From contig NZ_BAFP01000100.1 of NCBI RefSeq assembly GCF_000308455.1, forward strand, positions 1 through 32,964: 32,964 bases of DNA, read 5' to 3'. The notes beneath the pieces are model-generated. The model had not been told where the DNA came from, searched no databases, and saw only the letters and a program-made list of their open reading frames with translations. The translations under genes and the position numbers were made by a program. Origin of the DNA: Nocardia abscessus NBRC 100374 (GTDB lineage Bacteria > Actinomycetota > Actinomycetes > Mycobacteriales > Mycobacteriaceae). Below are positions 22,677-30,791 of this stretch, piece by piece (positions within the stretch are counted from its first letter, which is position 1; each line of letters begins with the position of its first letter).

Positions 22677-23408
22677 ATGCACGCACCCACCGTCGGCTTC
22701 ATCTACCCCGACCACGCGGCGGAGGACGACTACCCGCTCGCGGCGGCGACGCTCGGCGCGCACCTTCCGGTAGCCCACATCTACGGCACCGATCTGCACG
22801 CCGTCCCCGAACTGCTCGAGCTCGGCAGTCCGGAGAAATTGCGTCTCGGCGCTTCGCTGCTGGCCCCGCACCGCCCCGACGCGATCGTCTGGGCTTGCAC
22901 CTCCGGCAGTTTCGTCTACGGCCCCGCGGGCGCCCGCGACCAGGTGCGCGCGCTCGCCGAGGTCGCCGGTGTGCCCGCGACCAGCACCAGCATCGCGTTC
23001 GCCGAGGCCGTGCACGCGCTGGGGCTGCGCACCGTCGCCGTCGCCGCCAGCTATCCCGACGAGGTCGCCCGGCTGTTCGTGGACTTCCTCGCCGACGCGG
23101 GCATCGAGGTCGTCTCCATGTCCAGCGCGGGCATCGATACCGCCGCGGAGGTCGGCACCCTCACCGCGAGCCAGGTGCTGCGGCTGGCCGCGGACAACGA
23201 CCACCCCGGCGCGCAGGCGCTGCTCATCCCCGACACCGCGATGCACACCCTGGCTGTGCTGCCGGACCTGGAAGCTACGCTGGGCAAACCGGTGCTGACG
23301 GCCAATCAGGTGACGATCTGGGCGGGCTTGCGGCTGGCCGGCGCCGAGCCGGTCGTTCCCGGACTCGGCACCTTGTTCGCGGAAAGGCAGACCGATGTCC
23401 GTCGTTGA
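22677..23408 (+). CDS. Second maleate isomerase-like protein, lacking the second active-site cysteine
   Basis: 243 residues from the ATG at 22677, GGAAG upstream and only 14 bases after the previous stop. Clearly the same family as the gene before it: Cys74 in VWACTSGSFVYG matches Cys86 there, and GKPVLTANQVTIWAGL matches GKPVLTANQLTMWACL. The second-Cys segment reads LLIPDTAMHT, which aligns without gaps to VFVSCTNLPT, so Asp186 replaces the Cys. A single-Cys active site occurs in arylmalonate decarboxylase, but there it is the other Cys that remains. It may be a partner subunit, a decarboxylase or dehydratase-like variant, or have another reaction. Its last 14 bases overlap the GntR gene. 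Confidence 0.88.
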   Translation: MHAPTVGFIYPDHAAEDDYPLAAATLGAHLPVAHIYGTDLHAVPELLELGSPEKLRLGASLLAPHRPDAIVWACTSGSFVYGPAGARDQVRALAEVAGVPATSTSIAFAEAVHALGLRTVAVAASYPDEVARLFVDFLADAGIEVVSMSSAGIDTAAEVGTLTASQVLRLAADNDHPGAQALLIPDTAMHTLAVLPDLEATLGKPVLTANQVTIWAGLRLAGAEPVVPGLGTLFAERQTDVRR

Positions 23409-24060
23409 TTTCGAGCCGGTGAACCGGCAATCGACCGCGGAGATGATCGCCGATCGGCTCCGCGAAGCGATCATGCGCGGCAGTCTCGCGCCGGGGTCGC
23501 AGCTGGGCGAAGCCGATCTCGCCGCGCGGTTCGCGGTCTCGCGCGGACCGGTACGCGAGGCGATGCAGCGCTTGGTGTCCGAAGGCCTGCTGCACAGCAT
23601 CCGTCACCGCGGCATCTTCGTCATCGAACTGAGCCTCGACGACGTCGTCGACATCTACCGGGCCAGGACGGCGCTGGAGGGCGGCGCGCTGGAGCTGATC
23701 CTGGACGGTCGCCGCCCCATCGCCTATGAGGCCCTCGGGCCCAGCGTCGACGAGATGGTCGCGTGCGCCGCACGCGGTGACGCGGTGGGTGTCTCGGACG
23801 CCGACCAAGCCTTCCACGAGGCGCTGGTGGAGAGCGCGGCCAGCCCGCGCCTGGTGCGCGCGGCACGCACCCTGCTGATCGAGACGCGTATGTGCTTGGG
23901 CGCTTTGCAGACCACCTACCCGGACCTGCGGGAGCAGGCCGACGAACACGTCGACCTGCGCGAAGCGATCGCCACCGCCGAGCCCGCGCGCGCCCGCGCC
24001 CTGCTCGTCGAGCACATGGACGACGCCGTGGAACGACTTCGCCGCCAACTCGGCTCCTGA
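23395..24060 (+). CDS. GntR-family regulator, FCD (FadR/VanR-type) effector domain
   Basis: 221 residues from the ATG at 23395, inside the end of the upstream gene, so co-translated with the isomerase pair. N-terminal winged helix at about 10-75: AEMIADRLREAIMRGSLAPG then LAARFAVSRGPVREAMQRL, the standard GntR recognition helix. The helical FCD domain from about 85 shows the metal/ligand residues typical of the family: Asp/His in DADQAFHEAL, His in EQADEHVDL, His in LVEHMDDAVE. Small carboxylate effectors are usual. The palindrome ATTGTCAACAAT in both divergent promoters of the island has the TTGT-N2-ACAA form expected for a GntR dimer, so this is the likely regulator of the whole island and of itself. 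Confidence 0.92.
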   Translation: MSVVDFEPVNRQSTAEMIADRLREAIMRGSLAPGSQLGEADLAARFAVSRGPVREAMQRLVSEGLLHSIRHRGIFVIELSLDDVVDIYRARTALEGGALELILDGRRPIAYEALGPSVDEMVACAARGDAVGVSDADQAFHEALVESAASPRLVRAARTLLIETRMCLGALQTTYPDLREQADEHVDLREAIATAEPARARALLVEHMDDAVERLRRQLGS

Positions 24061-24076
24061 ACGAGCGGCCGCGGCG

Positions 24077-24499
24077 CTACCGGGACAGGAACTCCAGCAG
24101 CGCGCGGAATTCCGGCAGCGAGAGATACCCGTCGCCGTCGAGGTCGGCGGCGGCCAGCAAGGCGTCGGCCGGTTCATCGATCCGGCCCGCGCCGCAGTGT
24201 CGGATGAGCGATTCGAGTTCCTCGACCGAGATGCGGCCGTCGCCGTTGACATCGAAGACCTTGAACGCGGCGTCGGCGTCGGTCACCTCGATACGCCCGC
24301 CCACCAGCGCCGCGTCGAATTCGGCCCGGGAGACCAGGAAGTCGCCGTTGGTGTCGGCGGCCGCGACGAGCCGTTCCACCGCCGCGTCGTCGACCTCCAG
24401 ACCGAGCGCACGGATGCCCGCCGTGATGTCCTCCACCGAAACGAGCCCGTCCCCGTCGCGGTCCCACAATCCGAACGTGTCCACCGGTCCATCACTCAT
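24077..24499 (-). CDS. Calmodulin-like protein with four EF-hands
   Basis: 140 residues from the ATG at 24499; an upstream in-frame ATG at 24556 would add 19 residues without a better ribosome site. Four 12-residue calcium loops are visible: 13-24 (DRDGDGLVSVED), 49-60 (DTNGDFLVSRAE), 83-94 (DVNGDGRISVEE), 119-130 (DLDGDGYLSLPE). Loop 1 ends in Asp instead of Glu, which usually lowers calcium affinity or favours magnesium; the other three are canonical. The length and two-lobe spacing are calmodulin/calerythrin-like. No signal peptide, so cytoplasmic; it probably buffers or senses calcium. It is convergent with the GntR gene (16-base gap) and lies downstream of truB. Confidence 0.93.
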   Translation of the reverse strand: MSDGPVDTFGLWDRDGDGLVSVEDITAGIRALGLEVDDAAVERLVAAADTNGDFLVSRAEFDAALVGGRIEVTDADAAFKVFDVNGDGRISVEELESLIRHCGAGRIDEPADALLAAADLDGDGYLSLPEFRALLEFLSR

Positions 24500-24637
24500 G
24501 CCCGCTACCTTCGCCGCCACTACCGCCCGCGAACCGCGCGGACGACCACCCCACACTGTACGGATTCCGTTGGGGGCGTGAGATGCTCAGACCGAACCCC
24601 GGGAACGCTCGGTACAGCGCAGGCGGGGCAGCAGTCC

Positions 24638-25537
24638 CTACAGATTCGCCGGGCGTACGACCATCACCGATGCCGCTCGCTTGCCGCTTTCCCGCAGCAG
24701 TGCGATCGCACGGCCCTCCGGATCGATGGCGGCGTAGACGTCGGGTATCCCGATCGGGTCGAGCCAGCGTCCGTTACGCAGGTCATCGGCCTGCTCGGCG
24801 TCGATGTCGCGGTGCGGGAAGGCGGTACGCACGGCCTGGTCCATGTCGAGGCTCAGGGGTGGCGCGCCCGATTCCGCGGCGGCGGCCAGCTCGTCCAGGG
24901 TGCGCGCGTGCTCGAGGGTGAAGGGGCCGACCCTGGTGCGGCGCAAGGCGGTCAGGTGGCCGCCGACGCCGAGCGCGGCGCCCAAGTCTCGGGCCAGCGC
25001 CCGCACGTAGGTGCCCGAGGAGCACTCGACCATCACGTCCAAGTCGACGAAATCACCGTTGTCGCGGCGGGCGAGCACATCGAAGCGCGACACCGTCACC
25101 GGACGGGCGGCCAATTGCACTTCTTCGCCCGCGCGGTGGCGGGCATAGGCGCGCTCGCCGTTCACCTTGATCGCGCTCACGGTGGCGGGGACCTGGTCGA
25201 TGTCTCCGGTCAGTTCGGCTGTGCGCGTGGCGATGTCGGCGTCGTCGAGGTGCCCGGCCGGGGTCGTGACCAGCACCTCGCCCTCGGCGTCGTCGGTGCT
25301 GGTGGCCTGCCCGAGCCGGATGGTCGCGGTGTACGCCTTGGTCGTCAGGGTGAGCAGGCCGAGCAGTTTGGTCGCGCGTTCCACGCCGAGCACCAGCACA
25401 CCGGTCGCCATCGGGTCCAGGGTGCCCGCGTGACCGATCTTCTTGGTGCGCAGCAGCTTCCGGCATCTCGCGACGACGTCGTGGCTGGTCCAGCCACCGT
25501 CCTTGTCGACGACGAGCAGCCCGCCGAGTGCGTCCAT
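24638..25537 (-). CDS. truB: tRNA pseudouridine-55 synthase
   Basis: 299 residues from the ATG at 25537, chosen because it overlaps the pptT stop (TGATG) and matches family N-termini (MDALGGLLVVDKDGGWTSHD). It converts U55 in the T-loop of tRNAs to pseudouridine. The catalytic motif GHAGTLDPMATGVLVLG carries the nucleophile Asp41. SAIKVNGERAYARHRAGEEV and VECSSGTYVRALARDLG (the second conserved TruB block) follow. The C-terminal extension beyond 230 ends in a PUA-like domain with WLDPIG and AVIA-type strands. No Shine-Dalgarno sequence, so translation is coupled to pptT. Usual neighbour of rbfA/infB in bacteria; here separated by the ppt genes as in mycobacteria. Confidence 0.97.
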   Translation of the reverse strand: MDALGGLLVVDKDGGWTSHDVVARCRKLLRTKKIGHAGTLDPMATGVLVLGVERATKLLGLLTLTTKAYTATIRLGQATSTDDAEGEVLVTTPAGHLDDADIATRTAELTGDIDQVPATVSAIKVNGERAYARHRAGEEVQLAARPVTVSRFDVLARRDNGDFVDLDVMVECSSGTYVRALARDLGAALGVGGHLTALRRTRVGPFTLEHARTLDELAAAAESGAPPLSLDMDQAVRTAFPHRDIDAEQADDLRNGRWLDPIGIPDVYAAIDPEGRAIALLRESGKRAASVMVVRPANL

Positions 25538-26205
25538 CAGATGTGCGCGATCGCGGTCAGGATGTACCCGTCGGTGATCAGCCAACGACCGTCGAACGAG
25601 TGCAGCGGCGGCCCGCCGTCGGTGGTCTGCCCCGGCACCAGCAATTCGGTGTGGAAGCTGCCGCGCCCGGAATCGGCGGAGCTGTCCTCGATCTCGAACG
25701 TGATGCGCGCCTCCTCGAAGCCCAGCCAGCGGACGGTCAGCGGAAACCACGCCTTGTAGGTGGTCTCCTTGGCGCAGAACAGCAACCGGTCCAGGTGCAG
25801 CTCGGAGTCGGCGGTCTTCAGCCACTCCCGCTCCTCCGGCAGACTGACCGAATCCAGGACGCCGTCCGGCAGGGTGGCGTGCGGCTCGGCGTCGATGCCG
25901 ATGGAGCGGAAGCGCAGCTTGTGGCCGAGCGCGGCCGCCCGATATCCATCACAGTGGGTCATGCTGCCGACGATCCCGCGCGGCCACACCGGAGCGCCGC
26001 GCTCCCCCTTGCCGATCGCGACCGGCTGCTCGCCGAGCTGCGTGAGCGCCAGCCGGGCACAGTGCCGCGCGCCGATGAAGTCACGACGCCGCTTCTCCAC
26101 CGACTTGGCGATGAGATGCTCCTCCGCCGGATGCGGCCGCAGGTCCTCCGGGTATGCCAGCAACTCGGCCGAGGCCACACCCGCGGGCAGAATGTTCTCG
26201 ATCAT
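25537..26205 (-). CDS. pptT: 4'-phosphopantetheinyl transferase (PptT / Npt)
   Basis: 222 residues from the ATG at 26205 (MIENILPAGVASAELLAYPE). It loads the 4'-phosphopantetheine arm of CoA onto carrier domains of polyketide and peptide synthases, mycolate-related fatty acid enzymes and, in Nocardia, carboxylic acid reductase. The Mg/CoA residues are in GIDAEPH (Asp105, Glu107) and FCAKETTYKAW (Glu147, Lys151); GSMTHCDGY precedes them. The sequence is close to Npt of Nocardia iowensis as I remember it, which is the strongest taxonomic clue in the window. It overlaps truB by one base and follows the PptH-like phosphoesterase. Confidence 0.97.
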   Translation of the reverse strand: MIENILPAGVASAELLAYPEDLRPHPAEEHLIAKSVEKRRRDFIGARHCARLALTQLGEQPVAIGKGERGAPVWPRGIVGSMTHCDGYRAAALGHKLRFRSIGIDAEPHATLPDGVLDSVSLPEEREWLKTADSELHLDRLLFCAKETTYKAWFPLTVRWLGFEEARITFEIEDSSADSGRGSFHTELLVPGQTTDGGPPLHSFDGRWLITDGYILTAIAHI

Positions 26206-26367
26206 CACCGAAGAGCGTAGTCGAGCCCCAACGGGCGGACTCGCAGCGCCATGAGCCCGCGCACGTCCAGCGTTGCCCAGGCCGGCCGCGAGCCGGCGCA
26301 TCGCACGGCATGAGCCCAGCCGTCGCGGGCGCGGTTGCTTCGCGACCACGAGGCGAGCGGGCGGGGC

Positions 26368-27327
26368 CTACGCCAGCCCGCGCCGCTGCTGCGCCTTGCT
26401 CCGCATCTCGGCCGCGGTGGCTTCCATCTCCGGGGTCACCTGGAAGTGGCCGCCCCACTTGTTCAACGTGCCCGGCGGGTACTCCGGGGTAGGCAGGATC
26501 TGGCGCAACAGTCGCTCGGGCAGGCCGCGGCGCTGCCATTCGCGCGGGTAGCCGAGCGAGACCTCCTCGAACCGGACGCCGTCGTAGTGCGACGTGCGGG
26601 GGATGTGCAGGTGCCCGTACACCGAGCAGACGACGTTGTAGCGGGTGTGCCAGTCCGCGGTCAGCTCGGTGCCGCACCACAGCGCGAACTCCGGGTAGAA
26701 CAGCACGTCGGTCGGCTGCCGGACCAACGGGAAGTGATTGATCAGGACGACCGGGGTGCCGGGGGCGAGCGCGTCGAGCTTGCGCTTGGTCGCCTGCACC
26801 CGGGCATGGCACCAGGCGTCCCTGGTCAGGTACGGCTCCGGCGAGAGCAGGAACTCGTCGGTCGCCACCACATTGCGCTCCCGGGCGATCGCGAGACCCT
26901 CGGCCTTGGTGGTCGCACCCTCCGGCAGGAACGAGTAGTCGTACAGCAGGAACATCGGCGCCAGCGTGACCGATCCGCCGTGCTCCTCGGCGCCCGCACC
27001 CTGCCAGACCGGATAGGGGTCCTCGGGAGTGAGCACGTCCAGGTCACGGCACATCGACACCAAGTAGTCGTAGCGCGCCACCCCCGACATCTGCACCGGA
27101 TCCTTCGCCGTGGTCCACAGCTCGTGGTTGCCCGGCACCCAGATCACCGTGGCGAACCGGCTGCGCAGTAGCTCCAGCGCCCACCGGATGTCCTCGGTCT
27201 TCTCCCCCACGTCGCCGGCCACGATGAGCCAGTCCTCCGGCGAGTCCGCCCGGATCTGCTCGACGACCGGCCGATTCCCCTGGTGACCGACGTGAATGTC
27301 GCTCACCGCCATCAACTTGGGTATCAC
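26368..27327 (-). CDS. pptH: Calcineurin-type metallophosphoesterase, PptH-like (4'-phosphopantetheinyl hydrolase)
   Basis: About 319 residues; the start is uncertain between adjacent GTG codons at 27330 and 27327, and I take 27327 because AAGG lies eight bases upstream. The dimetal motifs are complete: Asp-x-His (SDIHVGH, residues 9-15), GD (AGDVGEKTED, 37-46), GNHE (VPGNHELW, 64-71), a His in VVLINHFPL, and GHLH (VYGHLHIPR). In M. tuberculosis the neighbour of pptT, Rv2795c, is PptH, which removes phosphopantetheine from carrier proteins and so reverses PptT. The same position and motifs here support the same role. 162 bases separate it from pptT. Confidence 0.88.
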   Translation of the reverse strand: MIPKLMAVSDIHVGHQGNRPVVEQIRADSPEDWLIVAGDVGEKTEDIRWALELLRSRFATVIWVPGNHELWTTAKDPVQMSGVARYDYLVSMCRDLDVLTPEDPYPVWQGAGAEEHGGSVTLAPMFLLYDYSFLPEGATTKAEGLAIARERNVVATDEFLLSPEPYLTRDAWCHARVQATKRKLDALAPGTPVVLINHFPLVRQPTDVLFYPEFALWCGTELTADWHTRYNVVCSVYGHLHIPRTSHYDGVRFEEVSLGYPREWQRRGLPERLLRQILPTPEYPPGTLNKWGGHFQVTPEMEATAAEMRSKAQQRRGLA

Positions 27328-27385
27328 CACACCTACCTTGGCACATCCGTTCGGATTCGCACGCACCGGCCGAGCCGGGTGTCGG

Positions 27386-28771
27386 TCACCTCGGCATTTC
27401 GGCGCCGACCTGAGCCCACCGGCCCCACAGCGCCCGCCACGCGACGGCGAGCAGCCGCAACATCATGAACGCGGCAAGGCCGGACCAGATTCCGGCGACG
27501 CCCCAATCGAAGGCCAGCGACAGCCAGATGGCGGGCAGGAAGCCGAGCAACGCCGCACCGAGGGTGGTGGTGCGCAGATACGCCGCGTCGCCCGCGCCGA
27601 GCAGAACACCGTCGAGGGCGAAGACGACGCCCGCCACCGGGATGAGCGCGACGAAGAACCACCACACCACGTGGGTGCGCTCGAGCACCGCCGGGTCGTC
27701 GGTGAACAGCGCCGGAATCGCCATCGCCCCGGCCGCGAAGCAGGCGGCGAGGCCGAGGCTGAAGACTTCCGACCAGCGGGTCACCCGCCGCGCGATCGCA
27801 CGGGCGCCGGGGGCGTCGTCCGCGCCCAGAGCCGCGCCGGTGAGGGTCTGCGCGGCGATGGCCAGGGCGTCCAGGGCCAGCGCCAGGAAGTTCCACAGTT
27901 GCAGCACCAGCTGGTGCGCCGCCACGGACGCGGCGCCGAAACGCGCGGCGACCGCCGCCGCCGAGACGAAGCAGGCCTGGAAGGCGAAGCTGCGGGCGAT
28001 GAGGTCGCGCCCGAGCACGAGCTGGGCCCGCATGACCGGCCACCGAGCGGCGAGCGGAACGCGTTCGCGGACCAGCGCGTTCAGGAAGAGGATGGCGGTG
28101 ACGACCTGACCCGCGACGTTCGCCACGGCAGAGCCCGGCAGTCCCAGGTGCGGCGCACCGAGCAGTCCGTGCACCAGTACCGGGCAGAGGACGCCCGACA
28201 CCGCTAGCCCGGCGACCACGTAGACCAGCGGCCTGCGCGTCTCCTGCACGCCCCGCATCCAGCCGTTGCCCGCCATGGAGATCAGGATCAGCGGCACGCC
28301 GAACAGCGCGATCCGCACCCAGGCCAGCGCTTCCTCCGCGATGTCGCCGCCGCCCGCGATGGCGTTGGTCACCGGCACGGCGAACGCCTGGACCAGCAGC
28401 AGGATCGCGGTGCCGACGGCGATCGCGATCCAGGTGGCCTGCACGCCTTCCGCGACGGCTCCCCGGTGGTCGCCCGCGCCGTGGCGACGCGCCGAGCGAG
28501 CGGTGGTGCCATAGGACAGGAAGGTCAATTGCGAACTGGTCTGCGCCAGGATCAAACCGCCGACGGCGAGACCGGCCAGCGCGAGCGCGCCGAGCCTGCC
28601 GACCACGGCAAGGTCGAACAGCAGGTAGATCGGCTCGGCGACCAGCACGCCGAGGGTGGGCAACGCGAGCCCGAGAATGCGCATCGGCCCGGCCGCGGCG
28701 GCGCGTCCCGGCCCGTCCGCGGGAAGGACCGGATCACCGATTTCCGCGCCACTGGAACCCTGCCCGTTCAC
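27386..28771 (-). CDS. dinF: MATE-family multidrug/DinF-type transporter
   Basis: 461 residues from a GTG at 28771 with GGGAGG five bases upstream; an ATG seven codons further up lacks this. A short hydrophilic N-terminus is followed by about twelve membrane segments in two homologous halves. MATE features: LALPTLGVLVAEPIYLLFDLA and VVGRLGALALAGLAVG in helix 1-2, GNGWMRGVQETRRPLVYVV in the first half, and ALDALAIAAQTLTGAALGA in the second. Cation-driven (H+ or Na+) export of organic cations or metabolites is the family role. Sits between the nrnA-type phosphoesterase and pptH, as dinF (Rv2836c) does next to Rv2837c in M. tuberculosis. Confidence 0.93.
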   Translation of the reverse strand: MNGQGSSGAEIGDPVLPADGPGRAAAAGPMRILGLALPTLGVLVAEPIYLLFDLAVVGRLGALALAGLAVGGLILAQTSSQLTFLSYGTTARSARRHGAGDHRGAVAEGVQATWIAIAVGTAILLLVQAFAVPVTNAIAGGGDIAEEALAWVRIALFGVPLILISMAGNGWMRGVQETRRPLVYVVAGLAVSGVLCPVLVHGLLGAPHLGLPGSAVANVAGQVVTAILFLNALVRERVPLAARWPVMRAQLVLGRDLIARSFAFQACFVSAAAVAARFGAASVAAHQLVLQLWNFLALALDALAIAAQTLTGAALGADDAPGARAIARRVTRWSEVFSLGLAACFAAGAMAIPALFTDDPAVLERTHVVWWFFVALIPVAGVVFALDGVLLGAGDAAYLRTTTLGAALLGFLPAIWLSLAFDWGVAGIWSGLAAFMMLRLLAVAWRALWGRWAQVGAEMPR

Positions 28772-29233
28772 GCACACCTCCCCCGCTCGCACACCTCCGG
28801 GACCACCATCGTTCGCTCACCTTCGCACGGCTCACCGACAACCACGGCAGCGTGCGGCCCCGGGGAGCGGGCGTCGTCCAGCCGGCGGCGTGCGGCTCGG
28901 ATCGCGGCAAGCGTCGCAGCCAACGGTTCCGGATCGGCAGGGCGATACCGATAACCACTGTCTGGGTGACCGCGCGAGCGACCCGGCTCGGCGACGTGTG
29001 CGAGATGGCAAGCGGGCGCACTCCCGCCACGGGGCTCGAGCCGCCCGGGACGCGACCGACGACTGCCGAGGCGTGCGGCGCACCCGTAGACCAGCCTGCG
29101 AATGCCACGAGGCTCGGTCGATCCGCGAACAGGCCCGGACACGAGCGGGCCGCGCGGCAAGAGCCGAAAGTGACGCGATCCAGCGCTTTTTCGTCGGAGC
29201 CGACCCAAAATCCGCTGCTACCGAGGACCACGG
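28772..29233. other. Gene-free interval between nrnA and the MATE gene
   Basis: About 460 bases without a gene I can support. Several overlapping frames are open but none has a ribosome site and compositions are Arg-rich, as in antisense shadows of GC-rich DNA. It probably holds the promoter of the MATE gene, but I cannot point to clear hexamers. Confidence 0.5.
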
Positions 29234-30235
29234 TCAGCCGAGGGCGGCCAGCAGCGCACCGACCAGATCGTCGGGCGTGCCGTACGCGGTGTATCCGGCG
29301 GCGAAGCGGTGGCCGCCGCCGCCCAACGCTGTCGCCACCTCCGCGACGTCCACCCCGTCGCCGGTGCACGATCCGCTGTCGCGCGATCGGAGTGACACCG
29401 TCCACCGGTCGGGTACGAGACGGGATTGCTTGAATACCGCGGCGACTCCCGCTTCGGCGGTCGTGCGCACGATATCGATCACGCTTTCGACTTCCTCCGA
29501 CCGCACGTCATCGATGTCGTCGCGACGCACGAACGCGTACACCAGGCCGACACCGCCGCGCACGTCCGGGACGAGCTGCGCCGTCCCGAGCACCCGCGAC
29601 AGCATGGGCAGCCACCCGAACGGGTGCGTGTCCATCAACGTGCGGGCGATCTGCGCGCCGTCGATCCCGGTGGCCAGCAACCGTTCCGCCAGTTCGTGCG
29701 TACCCGGCCGCACCCACCGGAACGAGCCCGTGTCGGTGACCAGACCGGCGTAGAGGCAATGCGCCACCTCCGCGTCGATCGGCACGCCCCACACGTCGAG
29801 CAGCCGCGCGACCAGGCTCGTGGTGGACTCGGCGGCGGGATCGATCACGTTGATCGCGCCGAAACGCGTGTTGGACCGGTGGTGATCGATCACCATTGTC
29901 GTTGCCGCGCCGGACAATCGGTCGGCGAGCGCGCCCAGCCGGCCCGCACTGCCGCAGTCGACCGCGACGAGCAGGTCGACCTCGGCACGCACCGCGCCGG
30001 GCTCCACCAGATACCGCACGCCGGGCAGCGACCGCATCGACGCGGGCAGCTCCGCCGGTTCGGCGAACGACACCTGCACCGGGATCCCGCGCCGGTGCAA
30101 CACCAGCGCCAGCGCGAGACCGCTTCCCACAGTGTCCGCATCGGGCTGCACATGGCAGACGACGGTCACCGAGCGCGCGGCCTCCAGCGCCGCCACGGCC
30201 GTGTCCAGGTCGGCCGTTTCCCGCATCGTCGTCAT
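29234..30235 (-). CDS. nrnA: DHH/DHHA1-family phosphoesterase (NrnA / CnpB-type)
   Basis: 333 residues from the ATG at 30235. These enzymes degrade short RNA oligonucleotides, and some split c-di-AMP/pAp. DHH domain: VCHVQPDADTVGSGLALAL (residues 27-45, with the metal-binding D-x-D), VAVDCGSAGRLGAL (about 90-103) and VIDHHRSNTRFG (the DHH motif). DHHA1 domain near the end: ALGGGGHRFAAGYTAYG for RNA binding. Mycobacterial Rv2837c in the same gene order is the c-di-AMP phosphodiesterase CnpB. 13 bases after rbfA, no strong ribosome site. Confidence 0.95.
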   Translation of the reverse strand: MTTMRETADLDTAVAALEAARSVTVVCHVQPDADTVGSGLALALVLHRRGIPVQVSFAEPAELPASMRSLPGVRYLVEPGAVRAEVDLLVAVDCGSAGRLGALADRLSGAATTMVIDHHRSNTRFGAINVIDPAAESTTSLVARLLDVWGVPIDAEVAHCLYAGLVTDTGSFRWVRPGTHELAERLLATGIDGAQIARTLMDTHPFGWLPMLSRVLGTAQLVPDVRGGVGLVYAFVRRDDIDDVRSEEVESVIDIVRTTAEAGVAAVFKQSRLVPDRWTVSLRSRDSGSCTGDGVDVAEVATALGGGGHRFAAGYTAYGTPDDLVGALLAALG

Positions 30236-30248
30236 CGACTACCGCATG

Positions 30249-30692
30249 TCACTCGTCGGCGTCGCGTTCGGCCTTGTAGGGGTCGGCTTCGCCCGCGTGC
30301 CTGGCCGTCGCGGCCACCTTGGCGACCTCGTCGTCCGCGGCCCGCGCCCTGGCCAGCAGCTCCTCCATCTGGCGGGCCGCGTCGGGCACCCTGTCCAGCA
30401 CGAATGCCAGCGTCGGGGTGAACTTCACCCCGGTGCCGGCGCCCACCTTGGAGCGCAGCACACCCTTGGCCTTCTCCAGACCGGCCGCCGCCCCTTCGTA
30501 ATCCGGTTCGGCGTCGAGGGTTTCGCCCATCACGGTGTAGTACACCGTCGCCTCCCGGAGATCGCCGGTGACCTTGGCGTCGGTGACGGTCACGAAACGC
30601 AGCCGCGGATCCTTCACCTCGTATTCGATCGCGGTCGCGACGATCGAGGAAATCCGCTTGGCGAGTCGGCGTGCCCTGGCTTGATCCACCAT
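30249..30692 (-). CDS. rbfA: Ribosome-binding factor A
   Basis: 147 residues from the ATG at 30692 with GAGGAGG upstream. RbfA binds the small subunit and aids 16S 5'-end maturation, also during cold growth. KH-like fold: MVDQARARRLAKRISSIVAT, YEVKDPRLRFVTVTDAKVTG (residues 24-43), ATVYYTVMG (48-56), then GVLRSKVGAGTGVKFTPTLA and FVLDRVPDAARQMEELLARA, all standard. An acidic tail (DPYKAERDADE) is common in actinobacteria. Lies between DUF503 and nrnA in the classic infB-rbfA operon. Confidence 0.97.
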   Translation of the reverse strand: MVDQARARRLAKRISSIVATAIEYEVKDPRLRFVTVTDAKVTGDLREATVYYTVMGETLDAEPDYEGAAAGLEKAKGVLRSKVGAGTGVKFTPTLAFVLDRVPDAARQMEELLARARAADDEVAKVAATARHAGEADPYKAERDADE

Positions 30693-30791
30693 GGCCGTTT
30701 CCTCCTCACTACTAACTCTGTCGATGGCGGGCGGAGCGTGGACCGGTGTGGCCCACCCGAGCTCCGTCCTCCGCGCCGTCGCTGGGCCGCG

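Noticed and set aside
11265..24637. Accessory region as a mobile genomic island
   Set aside because: No integrase, transposase, tRNA-end attachment site or long flanking repeats were found, and base composition is like the rest. Lineage-specific gene content between truB and ribF is enough to explain it.
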